From: Mixophyes australis
Lineage: Eukaryota > Chordata > Amphibia > Anura > Limnodynastidae
Reading direction: 5' to 3'
DNA length: 64,000 nucleotides
Assembly: GCA_036250195.1 (NCBI GenBank)
Contig: JAVHZZ010000003.1
Span: 343,701,375-343,765,374 of the forward strand
Shown: one piece after another, positions 35,697 to 48,170 of the stretch
Layout: each line of letters starts with the position of its first letter
How positions within the stretch are numbered: the stretch's first letter is position 1
Made by a program: the position numbers and the translations under genes
Notes under the pieces: model-generated
What the model saw: only the letters and a program-made list of their open reading frames with translations
Databases searched by the model: none
What the model was told of the DNA's origin: nothing

Positions 35697-36007
35697 ATTA
35701 AGGAAAGTAAGGCAAAAAATTGAGTAAGTTTTCTCCTGGACCAGATCATGTTACAATGCAAGGGGTGCAAATTAGTTTACTATTTTGCGCATAAATTAAA
35801 TAATATCTGTTTTATCATGTACTGCACAAATACTTGATAGCTTTATTTGCACACTGACATTTAAAGCTGATCTAGGACATGAACTACCCCAACTATAATT
35901 CTGTCCCCACAATTTAAATTTAACTTCCCCTCCAATGCAACATGATTTTGCCAAGGTGCAAAGTTACTCATTTTATTTTTGCTTTACGTTCCTTAATAAA
36001 TCAGGCC
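35697..36007 (+). mobile_element. MITE, CCTGATTCATTAAGG family, full length
   Basis: Ends GGGCCTGATCCATTAAGG and CCTTAATAAATCAGGCCC. The internal order is the same as at 5766-6062. Confidence 0.85.
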
Positions 36008-36234
36008 CATTGTTGCAATTACTTGTTGTAAAGTACACATGCGAGAGTTATGTAGTTACATTTGCTACAATACCAAGTGATGTTAATTTTTACCAAAATA
36101 CAGAATAAAACACTATTCATTTAAAGAGTTCTAGGCAGCGCCAGTCACATATTTTTATCAAATTTATACATGACATGTATTTGTGTTTGTGCAAATGCTA
36201 CTTTAAGCATCTAGTGACAACTTGTTCTGCCACC

Positions 36235-36447
36235 CAGGGGCGGGCTGGGCCAGGAGGCAGGGGGGCACCGTTGTTAGTGCCGGCCGCCCCCCAGATGCAA
36301 TGTCGCCAATTTTTACCGGCGGCCGCATCTCATGACACAGGATGCGGCCGCGTCAGCGCACAGGACACATGACACGCGATGTGGCCGCGTCATCAATGAC
36401 GTGGCCGCCTGTGTGCCCCCGGGCTGAAATCTGCCAGCCCGCGCCTG
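36235..36447. mobile_element. 213-bp GC-rich hAT-type MITE with duplication CTGCCACC
   Basis: Ends CAGGGGCGGGCTGG and CCAGCCCGCGCCTG, flanked by CTGCCACC at 36227-36234 and 36448-36455. Same family and orientation as 32360-32566. Confidence 0.9.
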
Positions 36448-36455
36448 CTGCCACC

Positions 36456-38255
36456 CTATGGAACTTGGTCATTACACACTCTGCCAACATGCAGCAGGCA
36501 GTGTATGCACCTCTGAATTCCTGTCACATAATGAGCCATGTTCAGTGTTAACTTTGTTGTAACAATTTTACCAGTTACACCTTATTGCTTAATCTAATAC
36601 GTATAAATGTTTTTATGTTTAGGGTACATTTTCCATCTCATGTGTGCTCATCCCTTTTACTGGTAGTGTCTGTTCCACTTTTGATCCTCTGCATCTACAC
36701 ATTCCTTGATGGGAGAATCAGCTACTACCAAATGAACTGTATTCATAGGGAGTATCACTACTGACCTGAATTGTTTTACATTACAGTGACAATTTGGAAT
36801 ATGTTTACAATTTTCGGAACTAAAGTGATCCAATATATATTACAAACAATCAAAAAAGTTATCTTAACAGGCTCTAACCAGCTATCATCACAACTCAACA
36901 TTAAATTAAAGCCTCAGCTCAAGAATAATACAGAGAATGGAACATTAAAGAGTAGGAATAAAACACAGTTTCTTTGAGACTGTAGAGTCAGTTTGCTCTA
37001 AGGTCTTCCCTTTCAACCACCGTATGTCTAACTAACAGCACTGGCTTTGTATTGATCTTCAGTGTGAATTTTGTTCCTTTAACAAGGCTTAACTATATTT
37101 AGAAATTTGCCTACAAGATGTGAAATAGTGGACATTTTATTTTTATTTTACAAATACTGGTGATAAAATAACTAGAATAAAAGGACGCACAGTTGTAAAG
37201 GCAATAACCAGCTCCCATGGCAACCGTTGACGGCTCACAGAGACATATCTTTTTTTAAATTCAAGGTTTGCATTTTGTTTTGTTTTGTTTGCTTTTTCCT
37301 ACTCATCATACATTTAACATATGTAGGGAAATAGTGAAACTAGTGATTACTGTCTTATGTTGTTATTTAAAATCAAAATACAGCACTTGTATTCTAAATG
37401 CCTGTTATCTATACTGTTCACTATGCTGTCATTTCTCTTTCAGTCTTCATTTCTAGACTTGTGCAGAATTGTATTTTCATCGCCATTGCATTGAGGTTTC
37501 CAGCAAGGGCATTATGATAAGGGGTAAAAAGGGTACTGCCCCATTGCCCCAGGTTTACCTGGACATAGAAAGTCCTATTTTAGAACCTGGATAAGAGAAG
37601 CTTTTATCTCAGCCGCTTAATATTCTGGTAAGAAAAGAGACATCCCTTATTTCAAAGTGGAGAATATCCTCTTTCAAGCATTTCAACCAAAGTAATCAAA
37701 TATTCTGCTGGGTCAGTTGAAAGAAATTATTAAATCTGAACGTACCCCAAGATTTAACCTTAGACCTAACATCAGCCTCTAAGTTCTAAGTTCTAATCTC
37801 AGACAAAGGCTTAACTGTTAAAGTAGTTAAACCTCTAAAACAATATCTCATTCTATCAAGTTCTGTAGTTACCACTGCAAATTCTAAAAATGTAAAAAAT
37901 TAGCAAACAACTTTATTTGTACTCTTGAATGTTAGATTTTTTTTTTTTAATACACTCTACTTTTATGATGCTCATCTTTCCGCTTTGATAATAAGTTTAA
38001 AGGCCCACAGATGTGATTTTTCCCTGGGCCTACTCATGTCTAAAAGCAGCCTTAGTTCCCAGTATTATTTTATTGTGGTCTCTAAAGGTAGGATTTAAAA
38101 TGTAATATTTATCTATTGCTGATTTCTTATACAATGTATGTATGCAAAGCACCAAAATAATAGTGGGAACCAGGAGGGGGTGGGTTTGCCACTGACTTTA
38201 CAGGGAGTTTTCTCAGTATGCCAGTGGCTTCCCATGATGTAATCATGGGAAGCTG
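36456..38255. other. AT-rich non-coding stretch, nothing recognised
   Basis: No supported feature. Confidence 0.4.
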
Positions 38256-38579
38256 GTCCGGTCATAAATTTCAAACTCGCAACCCGCAGGCTTCATGTGG
38301 CCTAAAAGCATACTGTCTGCTTACCTTACTTACCCCACAGTCAGCAGGGTAAGCAAGGTGGGGTGGCGCCAAGCCTGAGATGAGCTCCCCCACCCACCTG
38401 CCATCGCCCGCTTCCCTGCCCTCCTCCTGCCCTCCTCCCTTCAAACAGAATGTTAGGCGTGACATCATCACGCCTAAAATTTGCAGTGCGGATCGCCCAT
38501 AGAGGAGCCACAAGAAGAAGACAGAAGATAAGAAAACATAAGAGAAAAATGAAGGCAATAGAAAGGTAAATGAAAGGGA

Positions 38580-38750
38580 GAAAAAGCAGCATAAAGGGCA
38601 CAGTATGAAAGAGGGAAGACATAAAGGGGAGAAAAAGCAGCATGAAGTGCACAGTATGAGAGAGGGGAGACATAAAGGGGAGCAAAAGCAGCATGGGGGG
38701 CACAGTGTGAAACAGAGGAAACATGAGGGGAGCAAAAGCAGCATGAAGGG
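38580..38750. repeat. ~50-bp minisatellite, four units
   Basis: Units begin AGCAGCATRAAGKGCACAGT near 38587, 38637, 38688 and 38739, each followed by a GAGG-rich segment. Confidence 0.8.
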
Positions 38751-39005
38751 CACAGTGTGATGATGAATGCTGCACAGTGTGATGATGAATTGGGCACAGT
38801 GTGATGATGAATGGGGCACAGTGTGATGATGAAGGGGGCACAGTGTGATGATGAATGGGGCACAGTGTGATGATGAATTGGGCACAGTGTGATGATGAAT
38901 GCTGCACAGTGTGATGATGAATGGGGCACAGTGTGATGATGAATGGGGCACAGTGTGATGATGAATGGGGCACAGTGTGATGATGAAGGGGGTACAATGT
39001 GATGA
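38749..39005. repeat. 22-bp minisatellite, about 12 units
   Basis: The unit GCACAGTGTGATGATGAATG plus two bases (GG or CT) repeats in register. It appears to have grown out of the GCACAGTGTGA end of the preceding 50-bp unit. Confidence 0.95.
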
Positions 39006-39408
39006 AAGGGGTGACAAAATTGCATATGAGATTTTTTTCATGCGTCCCACACAATCTTAGACTTTGATCATCTGGCCCAAATGGGGCTTTGAGTTTGACA
39101 TACCTGGTTTACACTATTTGGACCGCAGCAAGTATTCAGAAAATGTGAGAAAAGTACTTACAGCATGTTCATGGTACTTTACCACTGTAAGCTATTATAA
39201 GTGACTCTAGAAATTATGACTGATATTCTTAGTCAGAAACTACTCCATTGGGAACAAATCAATGCAAAGGGATAAGGAGAAGATAAGGCTGAAGCTGCTT
39301 TCATTTGTTAACCTGCATTAGACAAATGAAATCTCTACCCCATGTTTGTCTCACCCTCTATGTCTGAGGCTCTCTGCCTTTCCTCTGTGTGTCTGACACA
39401 CCTTGGGT

Positions 39409-40132
39409 CTGATTCATCTCTGAAAGTAAGTCCAGTTGCGTGCCCTATTTTGTGCAAAATTGCTCTATGCATCCTCAGAAACAGTCTTTACTACAGTGAA
39501 CGCAAGTGCATCCAATTCAAGTTTAACCACAAATGACACTTCTTACATCCTAAAAATTGAAGGGCATTGTACAGTAAGGGCGTGCCAAGGTCGAGTGCAT
39601 GAACATCCATCTGTTTCCAGCTCTGGGCATCTCTGAGGTACATGATTTTAGCTGTATTACTTGCACAAGCTACAAGCCAGGTGTAAGTGCCAATTGATAG
39701 CGATGACGGATGTGTATGCACGCCGTAACATGTGTTTGCAATTAAGAGCGATGGTAAAAATTTATTTTATGCACAGTAAGAAATAATAACATCCTGATAT
39801 ATGTATTTTATGTAAAAAAAAGTTGAAAAAATATATTTACTTTTAAATGCATGTTCATTAATGATTGTAGCATTAAGAGGGTTTAATGTAATAAAAAATG
39901 TTTTATAAGCATTCTGATGTGATTTTATGTTGCGCATATGCATTGTGGGTATCCCGTGGTGTGTTATATCTGTGTGTATATGATAAGTACAGTATAGCCA
40001 AAGCGTACTTATACCCATATTCAAATGGAAACATTTCTTGAGATCCGCTTGTACTTGAATACTGGTGTATGTGCGTCCAATTTTAAAAAAATTAAATTTT
40101 ATTCACTTTGCATTACTTGATGAACCAGGCCT
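39409..40132. mobile_element. ~720-bp MITE related to 3866-4115
   Basis: The left end GGGTCTGATTCATCTC and right end ACTTGATGAACCAGGCC are imperfect inverted copies. CCCTATTTTGTGCAAAATTG and CCTCAGAAACAG are shared with the 3.9-kb copy. Confidence 0.6.
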
Positions 40133-43100
40133 CCTTCTCTGTCTCCCCCTTTGTGTTAGTCTCTTTTGTCTATGTCTCCCCATGTGTGGCTCTGCACCCT
40201 CTGTATGTGCATGCATATCTTAATAGTAAGGTTTGTTTACATTATGAGTCTTATTCATCATTCACAAAACCCCATTAGTGCACATGGGTAAGGGATTGCT
40301 CACTGGAGATTTTGCATTCACTAAGGGGTTGAAAAGCCCTTTAATAAATGAAAAGGTTTACTGCCAGCGATAATGCTGTTATCGGTGCAATATTCTTCAC
40401 AGGCTGAAAGATTACCTTTGCATTGGAAAGCCTATTTAACAAGTATCGTGGTAGTTCCTATACTGCAATATCTGTTCGGTTATTGCCATTTCAAGCATTG
40501 GTCCCGCTTAACACCATTGTGCTTAAAGTTGATTATTCAACCCCACCTAATTTATTTTGGTCCCTGTCTACAGTCGTTTTGGTTCTGCCTACACGAGGCC
40601 ACTTTCCCAAATATTTCCAGGGCCACTTTAAGTTGCCAGTCCACCAAATTTTTGGCAAAAACGTTATAGCATTAAATATAAATGGCAGTATAAATACCAT
40701 CTTCATGAAATCACCTTGTCTTACTAGATAGAAATCCACCGTTTCATCATAGATTATAAAATTTATATTACTGTACAGTTTGATCTCAAATTTGTCTTTA
40801 ACCATGTACATGTATAAATATGGTTTTAGTGCTTAAAATGTGCACAGATACACACAGATGCAGGTGCACATATATATACACATATAATCTCTGGAAAACA
40901 TTTCTGAGACTGCTGTATTCTTACTAGTGAATGGACATTTATTTCTAATTACTTATTAAAGCAAAATAAAGTTTATATACAGTAGGGAATTATTATTGAC
41001 TGTTACTACATGGCACAGAAAACTGTATAAAGAATTATCATTTGAAGTTGGAAAGGGATATATAAAGGGTGACTCTTTAAACTGTCTTCTTCAGTGACTC
41101 ACATGAATTTAATAAAGTTTAAAAGCTTGTTGCACACTTGCCTGATCCATAGTTGTGAAATGTTCTCATTTTGAATTTTGACACAGCGATATCAACTGGT
41201 ATGTAATGTGCTTAGTGTATTCAATGAAAAAAAAGGATCTGTATTATCTAGGCATTCATTTCATAAATCACTTCAATTTACAAAGAAAGAAAGATTACAT
41301 AATTTTCCAGTCATATTGCACTACCACCATCAGTCAGGAAGGAAATATAATGTGAATAGAAATGATAATGAGGCTTTTCAATTTTCTTTTCCATTCCTTT
41401 GCGCTGCATTCAAATTCTTCTATCTGTAAATCTTTGGAAAAATCTGCACTCCAGTAAAAGGCAGCTAAGTGCAGTGATTTTTGAGACATCAATCTTCTAA
41501 GAAACACAATCTTCCCTAAACGGTTTTATACAGTATATGGTCTTTGATGTGTTGTTCTATAGGTCAAAATGGAAGTCACAGTAGAGTTTTCATATCTCTA
41601 CGTTACATGAATTCTATTTTTTTAAAACTTTCATTGGTAAAAATGTATTGCATTTATAAACTTATGACTTCATCAGAGGAAAATAAGTGTTATCCCACAC
41701 ATTGGAAAGAGCCCGCATAAAGTGAAATGGAAGGAGCCAGTGTATTGCACTATCATTAATATATACATATGACAACACCTTTCTCAAGCATGATTTTGTC
41801 ATTTACTCCAAATAGTACTTCCTCTTGATTGTACATGATGTAGTGGTGTTACTATTTTTACTTTAATTGAAGATCGGGATTTATATCTATTCTGTTGCAC
41901 CATACAGTCAGGATTTACAAAGGCACAGCTTGATGAACAAGAATTCTGAAAATCATTCTTCCAGCTTGGTTGCTGTGCCGTAAGCTCACCTTAGTATTTA
42001 GCATTGGTGGAGAGCACACTGGCTGAAGGTGTCTGTGGTCAAGAATTGTTATATAAAAGACCTGAGGCCGGCACAGTGACAATTATTTCAGGTTGATGCA
42101 CCTGCAAAATTGAAAAGTTGATTGAAAATTGTATACAAAGATAAGTGAGAATCAGCCTTTTTCAATGGTGGATGTCTATTGTAAAAGAATGAGAGAATGA
42201 GGACAGAGTACAGAATTTGGGTAGGGGCCTACCAATGGTGTTCTCAACTCCCAGGGCCCCAGCTCAGGGGGGCTTCTTTTGAGCAAATATGGTCTGGAGC
42301 ATGCACCCAATGAGCAGCGCAGGTCTCCAATGTGCTCTTCTGAGAGCAGGGACTTTGGGGGGACCCCCTGCACCCCGTATTGTTACACTCCTACTTCTAC
42401 TACTATCGATGGTTCTCCAGCTGTGTTGTAACCTCCCTTACATAAACCTGTATTTCACAAATATGTTTGCAGTGTCTGAATAACAGAAGGTGAGGTCTTG
42501 AAATACCATACCAGTTTGGATTCTTTTTAATTCCTAAACCCTAGCTGTACATGTACCCTAGCTGTGGCATGTACAATTGTTATCATGATACATTTATGTT
42601 GGCTCATTTGAACAGGTTTGGTTTCTGACCTTTGAATATGTGCTTGTGTATTACCTAATTTTGGCTATGTCTTACCACTTTGCTTGAAAGTGTTGGGTTG
42701 TCACGTGAACTTGGATGCTGGACCGGAGTGGTCCAGTCACTCCAGCCCAAAGGTATTTTTCTTCTTCTTAGGTCATTGGCATTAGAGATTTTTTCTCTTT
42801 CACTATCGATCGATGACAGCCTTGACATTGCTTATTACTGTAACATCATGTCTTTTAGATATCTATAATATAAAAGATTTGGAATATATTCTGGTTTGGT
42901 GAGAGTAGGACTTCTATTTTTGCCACCTCAAAGCTTAATGATCAGCAGTCTGATGATACTACACCACATTATCATCATCTGTAAGAAATTACTTTGACCA
43001 CTAGACCACTAGAGGTATCTGCATTCGTAGACTTGCCCTCAGATTTGCTCTTATCCAAGATGAACAGAATGGCATCAAGGAGAAACCATCTTGGATCCTG

Positions 43101-43200
43101 TTTCCTGCTTGAGCCTATAATAGGCACTTCCTGGATCAGACATGTGCTTTAGTATTCTGCCTGCTCAGCTCCTGTCACTTGCTGCACTTACTTGCATTCG
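40133..43200. other. Non-coding, no recognisable family
   Basis: AT-rich; a GC-richer patch at 42220-42380 is unidentified. A small perfect stem CGATAA/TTATCG lies near 40370. ORFs at 40373-40731 have no known domain. Confidence 0.35.
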
Positions 43201-43325
43201 TGACTACCCTCTTGTGTACTGACCCGGCAAGCATCTGACTACCCTGCTTGTGTACCGACCCGGCAAACATCTTGACTACGCTGCTTGTGTACCGACCCGG
43301 CAAACATCTGACTACTCTCTTGTGG
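43201..43325. repeat. ~36-bp tandem repeat, three to four units
   Basis: GCTTGTGTACCGACCCGGCA and ACATCTGACTAC recur in order around 43213, 43247 and 43284. Confidence 0.75.
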
Positions 43326-43369
43326 ATATCTGCTCAGCTATTGGGCTCAGATAATACCACCAGTATCGT

Positions 43370-43690
43370 TACATCATTACCTATTTATATAGCACCACTA
43401 ATTCTGCAACGCTGTACAGAGAACTCACTTACATCAGTCCCTGCCCCATTGGAGTTTACAGTCTAAATTCCCTAACCTACACACACACACACACACACAC
43501 ACACAGACTAGGGTTAATTTGATAGCAGCCAATTAACCTACTAGTATGTGTTTGGAGTGTGGGCGGAAAGGAGCACCTAGTGGAAACCCACGCAAACACA
43601 GGGAGAACATGCAAACTCCACACAGATAAGGCCATGCTCGGGAACCGAACTCATGACCCCAGTGCTGTGAGGCAGAAGTACCAACCCATC
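43370..43690 (-). mobile_element. V-SINE-like SINE, missing tRNA-head start
   Basis: The minus-strand copy runs from the tail (CTATTTATATAGCACCACTA) to GAACTCATGACCCCAGTG and breaks before the A box. The GTCTGTGTG part of the SINE has expanded into a (CA)n microsatellite at 43477-43505. Confidence 0.85.
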
Positions 43691-44880
43691 AAGGTTATAT
43701 GTGTGTTTTTCTTTGTCTCTCCTTATATACTTATATAATAAAATCAATAGGTGCACTTACTTACTTTAAAACTGGCATTCTGCTAATCAAATCAAAGTAC
43801 AAACTACCATAGCTATTATTTTTACCAATGTACAAATAATTTGCAATTTAGAATATAAATTGTAGAAAACTTTGCCATTTATTAAACTTAAAAAAATAAG
43901 ATAGATTTATTTACATTCTGCTGTCATATTTAGTTTATTTCTTATCACTGCTAATTACCAAAACTAGTTTCAAAAATTATATTTACAATTTAAAAAGACA
44001 ATTATCAGGGACATTACACTTGCAGCAGCACAATTTACTGATTGCCAATTTTACTTAAATTACTCTATTAAAAAAATAATACCTCCATGAAACCTACACC
44101 GCATATTTATATGGTAATATGTTCAGAATAAAACACTAAACTGCTCGCAATTGTAAAAAAAAAATTTAAACATTTGATTAGTGAATTAAAATGATAGAAA
44201 CAAATGTTAATTTAAAGCAAAACTAAATACATAGAAAAATACATACATAAACAAATTTTATCAGTCCCATTGTATAATCATGAACCAACAAGTAATACAA
44301 TTGCAAAGTGTAATTGAAGCGTATATTACTGCTAAATGAATGATACAGATATAGAAAAGAGTCATTATTTTTAGGGTTGACATTTTCTTGGATCTTAATC
44401 TTGGTACTACTTTGCCCGATGGATTCCTGGATTCTCTGACTGTCCCTAACTGCTTTTCTAGTCTAAGAGACTTATGAAGAAATTGACATAAGTTCTACTT
44501 ATAAGCAAAAAAAACAATTTTTCAAACTGTGTATGCGCCATAGCCAACGATACGTCTCAGTCTGTCCTCGTTAACGGGCTTACGTGCTATGCTGAGGGGC
44601 GAAGTAGCTGCAGATACGGCTATTCCTCATTGGTGCAAGATCCGTGCTGATGATGATGATGACCGTCAGCACGGACCTTGCTGTATTAAAAAATAATTTA
44701 ATTTGCCAGGGCTGGTACCAGTAAATTCAGGGGGACCCCATGCTTTTTGTCCCCCCGATTTGCTGGTAACTGTCTAGGCTGGTTAAGCTGTTTAGCTGTT
44801 TTGGAGGGGGGCACACTGTTTGTTTTTAAATTTATTTATTCATTTATCGGCCTAAAGGGCTGCTGCAACTAATACACTTA
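43691..44880. other. Non-coding; one CpG-rich hairpin
   Basis: 44630-44685 forms a stem (AGATCCGTGCTGA / TCAGCACGGACCTTG) around a GATGAT loop. Otherwise nothing recognisable. Confidence 0.4.
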
Positions 44881-45259
44881 GGGGTATATTTACTGAACTG
44901 CGGGTTTGAAGAAGTGGAGATGTTTCCTATGGCATCCAATCAGATTCCAGCTGTCATTTCGAACAATGTACTAAATACATGATAACTAGGGGCCTGATTC
45001 ATCAAGGTACGCAAACTCATTCGCATCTGCTAAACGGGACTTGAGCTACGTAAAACACCACATACGCAGCGCAAACAGAGCAGATACGGCACTCAAAGTC
45101 AACTCAATCTCAAACTCCAACGCAAATATAAGGGTTTGCGTCACTCAAAGTATGAAACATGAGTTTGCGTACCTTGATGAATCAGGCCCCAGAATCTGAT
45201 TGGTTGCTTTAGGCAACATCTCCACTTTTTAAAACCCGCAGTTTAGTAAATATACCCCC
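44881..45259. mobile_element. Palindromic MITE, GGGGTATATTTACTGAACTG, with a nested MITE
   Basis: Outer ends GGGGTATATTTACTGAACTG and CAGTTTAGTAAATATACCCC form a long inverted repeat, with TA on each side. The element is split by 44989-45190. Confidence 0.8.
44989..45190. mobile_element. 202-bp MITE with perfect 32-bp inverted ends, nested
   Basis: GGGGCCTGATTCATCAAGGT...ACGCAAACTCAT at the left is exactly complementary to the right end. Perfect termini suggest a young insertion. It shares the CCTGATTCAT start with other families here but not their interior. Confidence 0.85.
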
Positions 45260-45597
45260 TAAAGTTGATCAGACTGATGTGATGTATGATATGATTTAAG
45301 TGTATCTCACAATCTCACAAAAACGTGTGCAATTTATCTTTAGATATGAGTAGCTCGGAATTTTAAGTAGATGGGATGCAATTTACATTTACGGTATATG
45401 CTTAAATTGCGGCCAACGCTACAAATGTCCCTCAGGGTCGCTAGCTACCTTAACACTCTAGAGGATTATGACATCTTTATTACTTTCCCCAGGACTGCAG
45501 CTTAGTCTTAGTCCGTGGAGTATCTGGAGTCTTATCCAAAAGGTAAAAGAAGTATCTGCACTCCAAAACTATCTGTAGTATCACCCTAGCTTCTAGG

Positions 45598-45870
45598 GCC
45601 TGATTCATTAAGGATCTTAACTTGAGAAACTTCTTATTTCAATCTCCTGGCCAAAACCATGTTACAATGCAAAGGGTGCAAATTAGCATTCTGTTTTGCA
45701 CATAAGTTAAATACTGCCTGTATTTACATGTAGCACACAAATACTTGATAGCTTATTTGTACACTGAAATTTAAAGTTGATATTTGCGTGCTACATGAAA
45801 AAACAGGCAGTATTTAACTTATGTGCAAAACAGAATGCTACTTTGCACCCCTCTCCGTGAGACCGACCCA
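45598..45870. mobile_element. Rearranged MITE copy, part duplicated in inverted orientation
   Basis: GGCCTGATTCATTAAGG starts a normal copy up to about 45782. The sequence then turns back: 45789-45842 is the complement of about 45676-45741 (GTGCTACATGAAAAAACAGG). The normal right half is absent. Confidence 0.7.
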
Positions 45871-46805
45871 AATTTCGGGAGAGTTGGCAAGTATGAATAA
45901 AATGTGCTGTTCAAAAACATACATCTGACATAAAATTTCATAATTATTTTATGCTTTGAATTACTAAACATTGTTGTTTATTTTGCATCACAAATGAATT
46001 CAAGACCCCTAAAATCAGATGCATTCCAAAACTTCACTCATATGTATTTATTTCATAAATGTGCACAGGCCTAGACCTGGGCCCACAGTGACAGACTTGC
46101 TAGAGTAGCAGGATGCCCTTTATTGTATTATCAGACCACTTCAATTTTTTTTTTCTTCATTTACCTTCTTGATTACTGCGCATGAGCCTGGGGTCACGGA
46201 GCTGAGAGGCAACAGAGGGACAGTGGGGGTACAGTGAAAGCAGCCTACAGGAGTACAAACTGAAACCTGGGCATGAACGTGGGAAACCTTGGTTTTGAAA
46301 AGACTTGAGGAGAATAAATGTGATCTGTAATGCAGAAACAAGTAATAAGCTAAAAAGAAAAAAAAAACCTTTACTGTTCATGATTAAAGCTGTTTGCTTG
46401 GAGTAAATAATGAAAGTTTGATGAATCTTTGCAATCTGCTAGGAACAAAGACATTTTCATGACAATGTTTTACTCTAATTTTCTATCTAAAGAGATAGTA
46501 AGTTAACAGTGATCAAGTTAAAAGAAATATTATTTGCTTCATATGCTTAAAAGCCCAGCACTATAATCAAGGCAGTGGCTTCAGCACAATGGGTTTTCTC
46601 AGCATATAGGATCCCTATGTTAGCGGATGACTTTTAGAGTATCTCCTGCTCCTCTGCTTATCCAATCAATTGTGCTATTAAAGAGATTGAATTAATTTTA
46701 ATGTTAATACAACATTAAATCGTGTAGTGCAGCCGAGGGTGTATATGCACATTTTGTTGCCATACACTGCACTTAAAATTGTGCTCTTCTTATTATGGCA
46801 GCCAA
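45871..46805. other. Non-coding, no recognisable family
   Basis: No supported feature. Confidence 0.4.
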
Positions 46806-46811
46806 CATGAT

Positions 46812-46980
46812 GGGCCTGGTTCATTAAGGCTAGCAAAAGCAAAAAAATGGAGTGAACTTGCAAACCCATGGAGGGGCGGGTAAATTTATAATGTGATGGC
46901 AGATTTATAGTTGAGGTAAGACATGTCCTAGATTGACTTTATATTTCAGTGAACAAATAAAGCTATTTCAGAAATTACAT
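46812..46980 (-). mobile_element. Truncated MITE, CCTGATTCATTAAGG family
   Basis: GGGCCTGGTTCATTAAGG, then AGATTTATAGTTGAGG and ACATGTCCTAGATTGAC in the order of the minus-strand copy at 61197. It stops within the AATAAAGCTA segment. Confidence 0.7.
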
Positions 46981-48117
46981 CCTTTGCTTTTAAAATGTCA
47001 TTGAGTCTTGTTGGGATTTAGGTATTCGGTGTGTTGACTACCAGCGGAGTTGTGTGATAAGTCCAGAGAAGGTGACCCTAAGCAGAAGGGCACTGGATTG
47101 TGATCTGTTCAGAGAGAACAGACAGTCTGCAGGAGGAGGAGGTTTGCATGCACCTCTGAAGAAGAACACTTTGCAAGTCGGCCATTTTGGAGGGAATCAA
47201 GTTCATATACTGGGACCACACTGGTGCAGATAAGTAACTGGTTATATTATCTATCTCTTATTATTCAAGTGGAGTTTGGACTATATCTGGCCACAAGGGC
47301 TGAATAGTCAGGGATAGATGGGTGGGCAAGTAAATGTGCACCAAGTGTTTGTTAATCAGCATTTGAGCTTATACCACAAGGTGATCCCTCCGGTGTTAGA
47401 TTAAACTTGTGGAACTACAAGTCCCAGGAGACAATTAAGCAAGGATCCAAGCTGAGGATTTTACAGTTGTTGCTACAGGAGAGTTTGCATACTGTGACTG
47501 CTGTACCTTACTGCAAGTGATTTAAAGACCTCTAAAAGCTGCAAACTGGACACATGCTGCTTCCATGCCATGCTGGCATCCATACAGAAGGGCCCCAACT
47601 TGCAGTGCACTGCTCCATCTGTGTGGTATGTCTGAGTGCTGCCAGTGTATGTGTTTGGCAGTATATTGCAGATATATAAGGTAATATGTATACATTCACC
47701 CCTTGAGATAATTACCAGTATCAGGAGCCAGTAAGGTTAGCATCTAATATATTCACCTGGTGTATAAGGTTGTAACAATTAATGTTTATATTGTATGCTC
47801 TTGATATTATTGATTTATTGAGAGTTATTGTGTTAACCTGCTGTTCATAGTAAGAGTTGGTGTTTTTCACACTATTATTTCAAATTATACCAAAGCCTAT
47901 ATATCTGTAAAATTACAAAAGTTGCATTTAATGTTTCCAGGTCAATAAGTGTGCCTGGCTGGCTTCTGCAATACACAGTGTGTCACAGCGTGTTAGTACT
48001 GGGCAGGGGGTTTCCCGAATCTCCCACTGGTGTATTTCAAAAACACCCCCCCAGAAGAGAAAGCAGTGATTTGGGTGGAGGCAAGTAAAGGAGGTGTGAA
48101 ACATCTACATATTTGTG

Positions 48118-48120
<3 letters not shown>
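46981..48120. other. Non-coding; unclassified moderately GC-rich repeat-like DNA
   Basis: Composition at 47030-48070 is unlike its AT-rich neighbours. It could be an LTR or UTR relic, but no termini or coding remnant were found. Confidence 0.3.

Positions 48121-48122
<2 letters not shown>

Positions 48123-48170
<48 letters not shown>
48123..48170. repeat. (TA)n microsatellite
   Basis: Pure TA array of about 48 bp. Confidence 0.95.

Larger units (their letters stand above)
38262..39108. mobile_element. hAT-type element with TTCAAACTC/GAGTTTGACA ends and internal minisatellites
   Basis: The right end GAGTTTGACATACCTG (39092-39107) is the complement of the widespread hAT start CAGG...TGTCAAACTC. 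The left end has TTTCAAACTCGCAACCC. Inside is a palindrome TTAGGCGTGA...CACGCCTAA (38452-38476), then minisatellites at 38580-39005. The target duplication is not clear. The 183-259-codon minus frames are translations of the 22-bp repeat (His/Ser/Pro/Ile-rich) and not proteins. Confidence 0.6.

Noticed and set aside
38271..39054. Three overlapping minus-strand ORFs of 183-259 codons rich in His, Ser, Pro and Ile
   Set aside because: They are the three-frame translation of a 22-bp minisatellite; a period not divisible by 3 with no stops opens all frames.
40373..40731. Overlapping ORFs of 98 and 102 codons
   Set aside because: No recognisable domain and no codon bias; likely chance.
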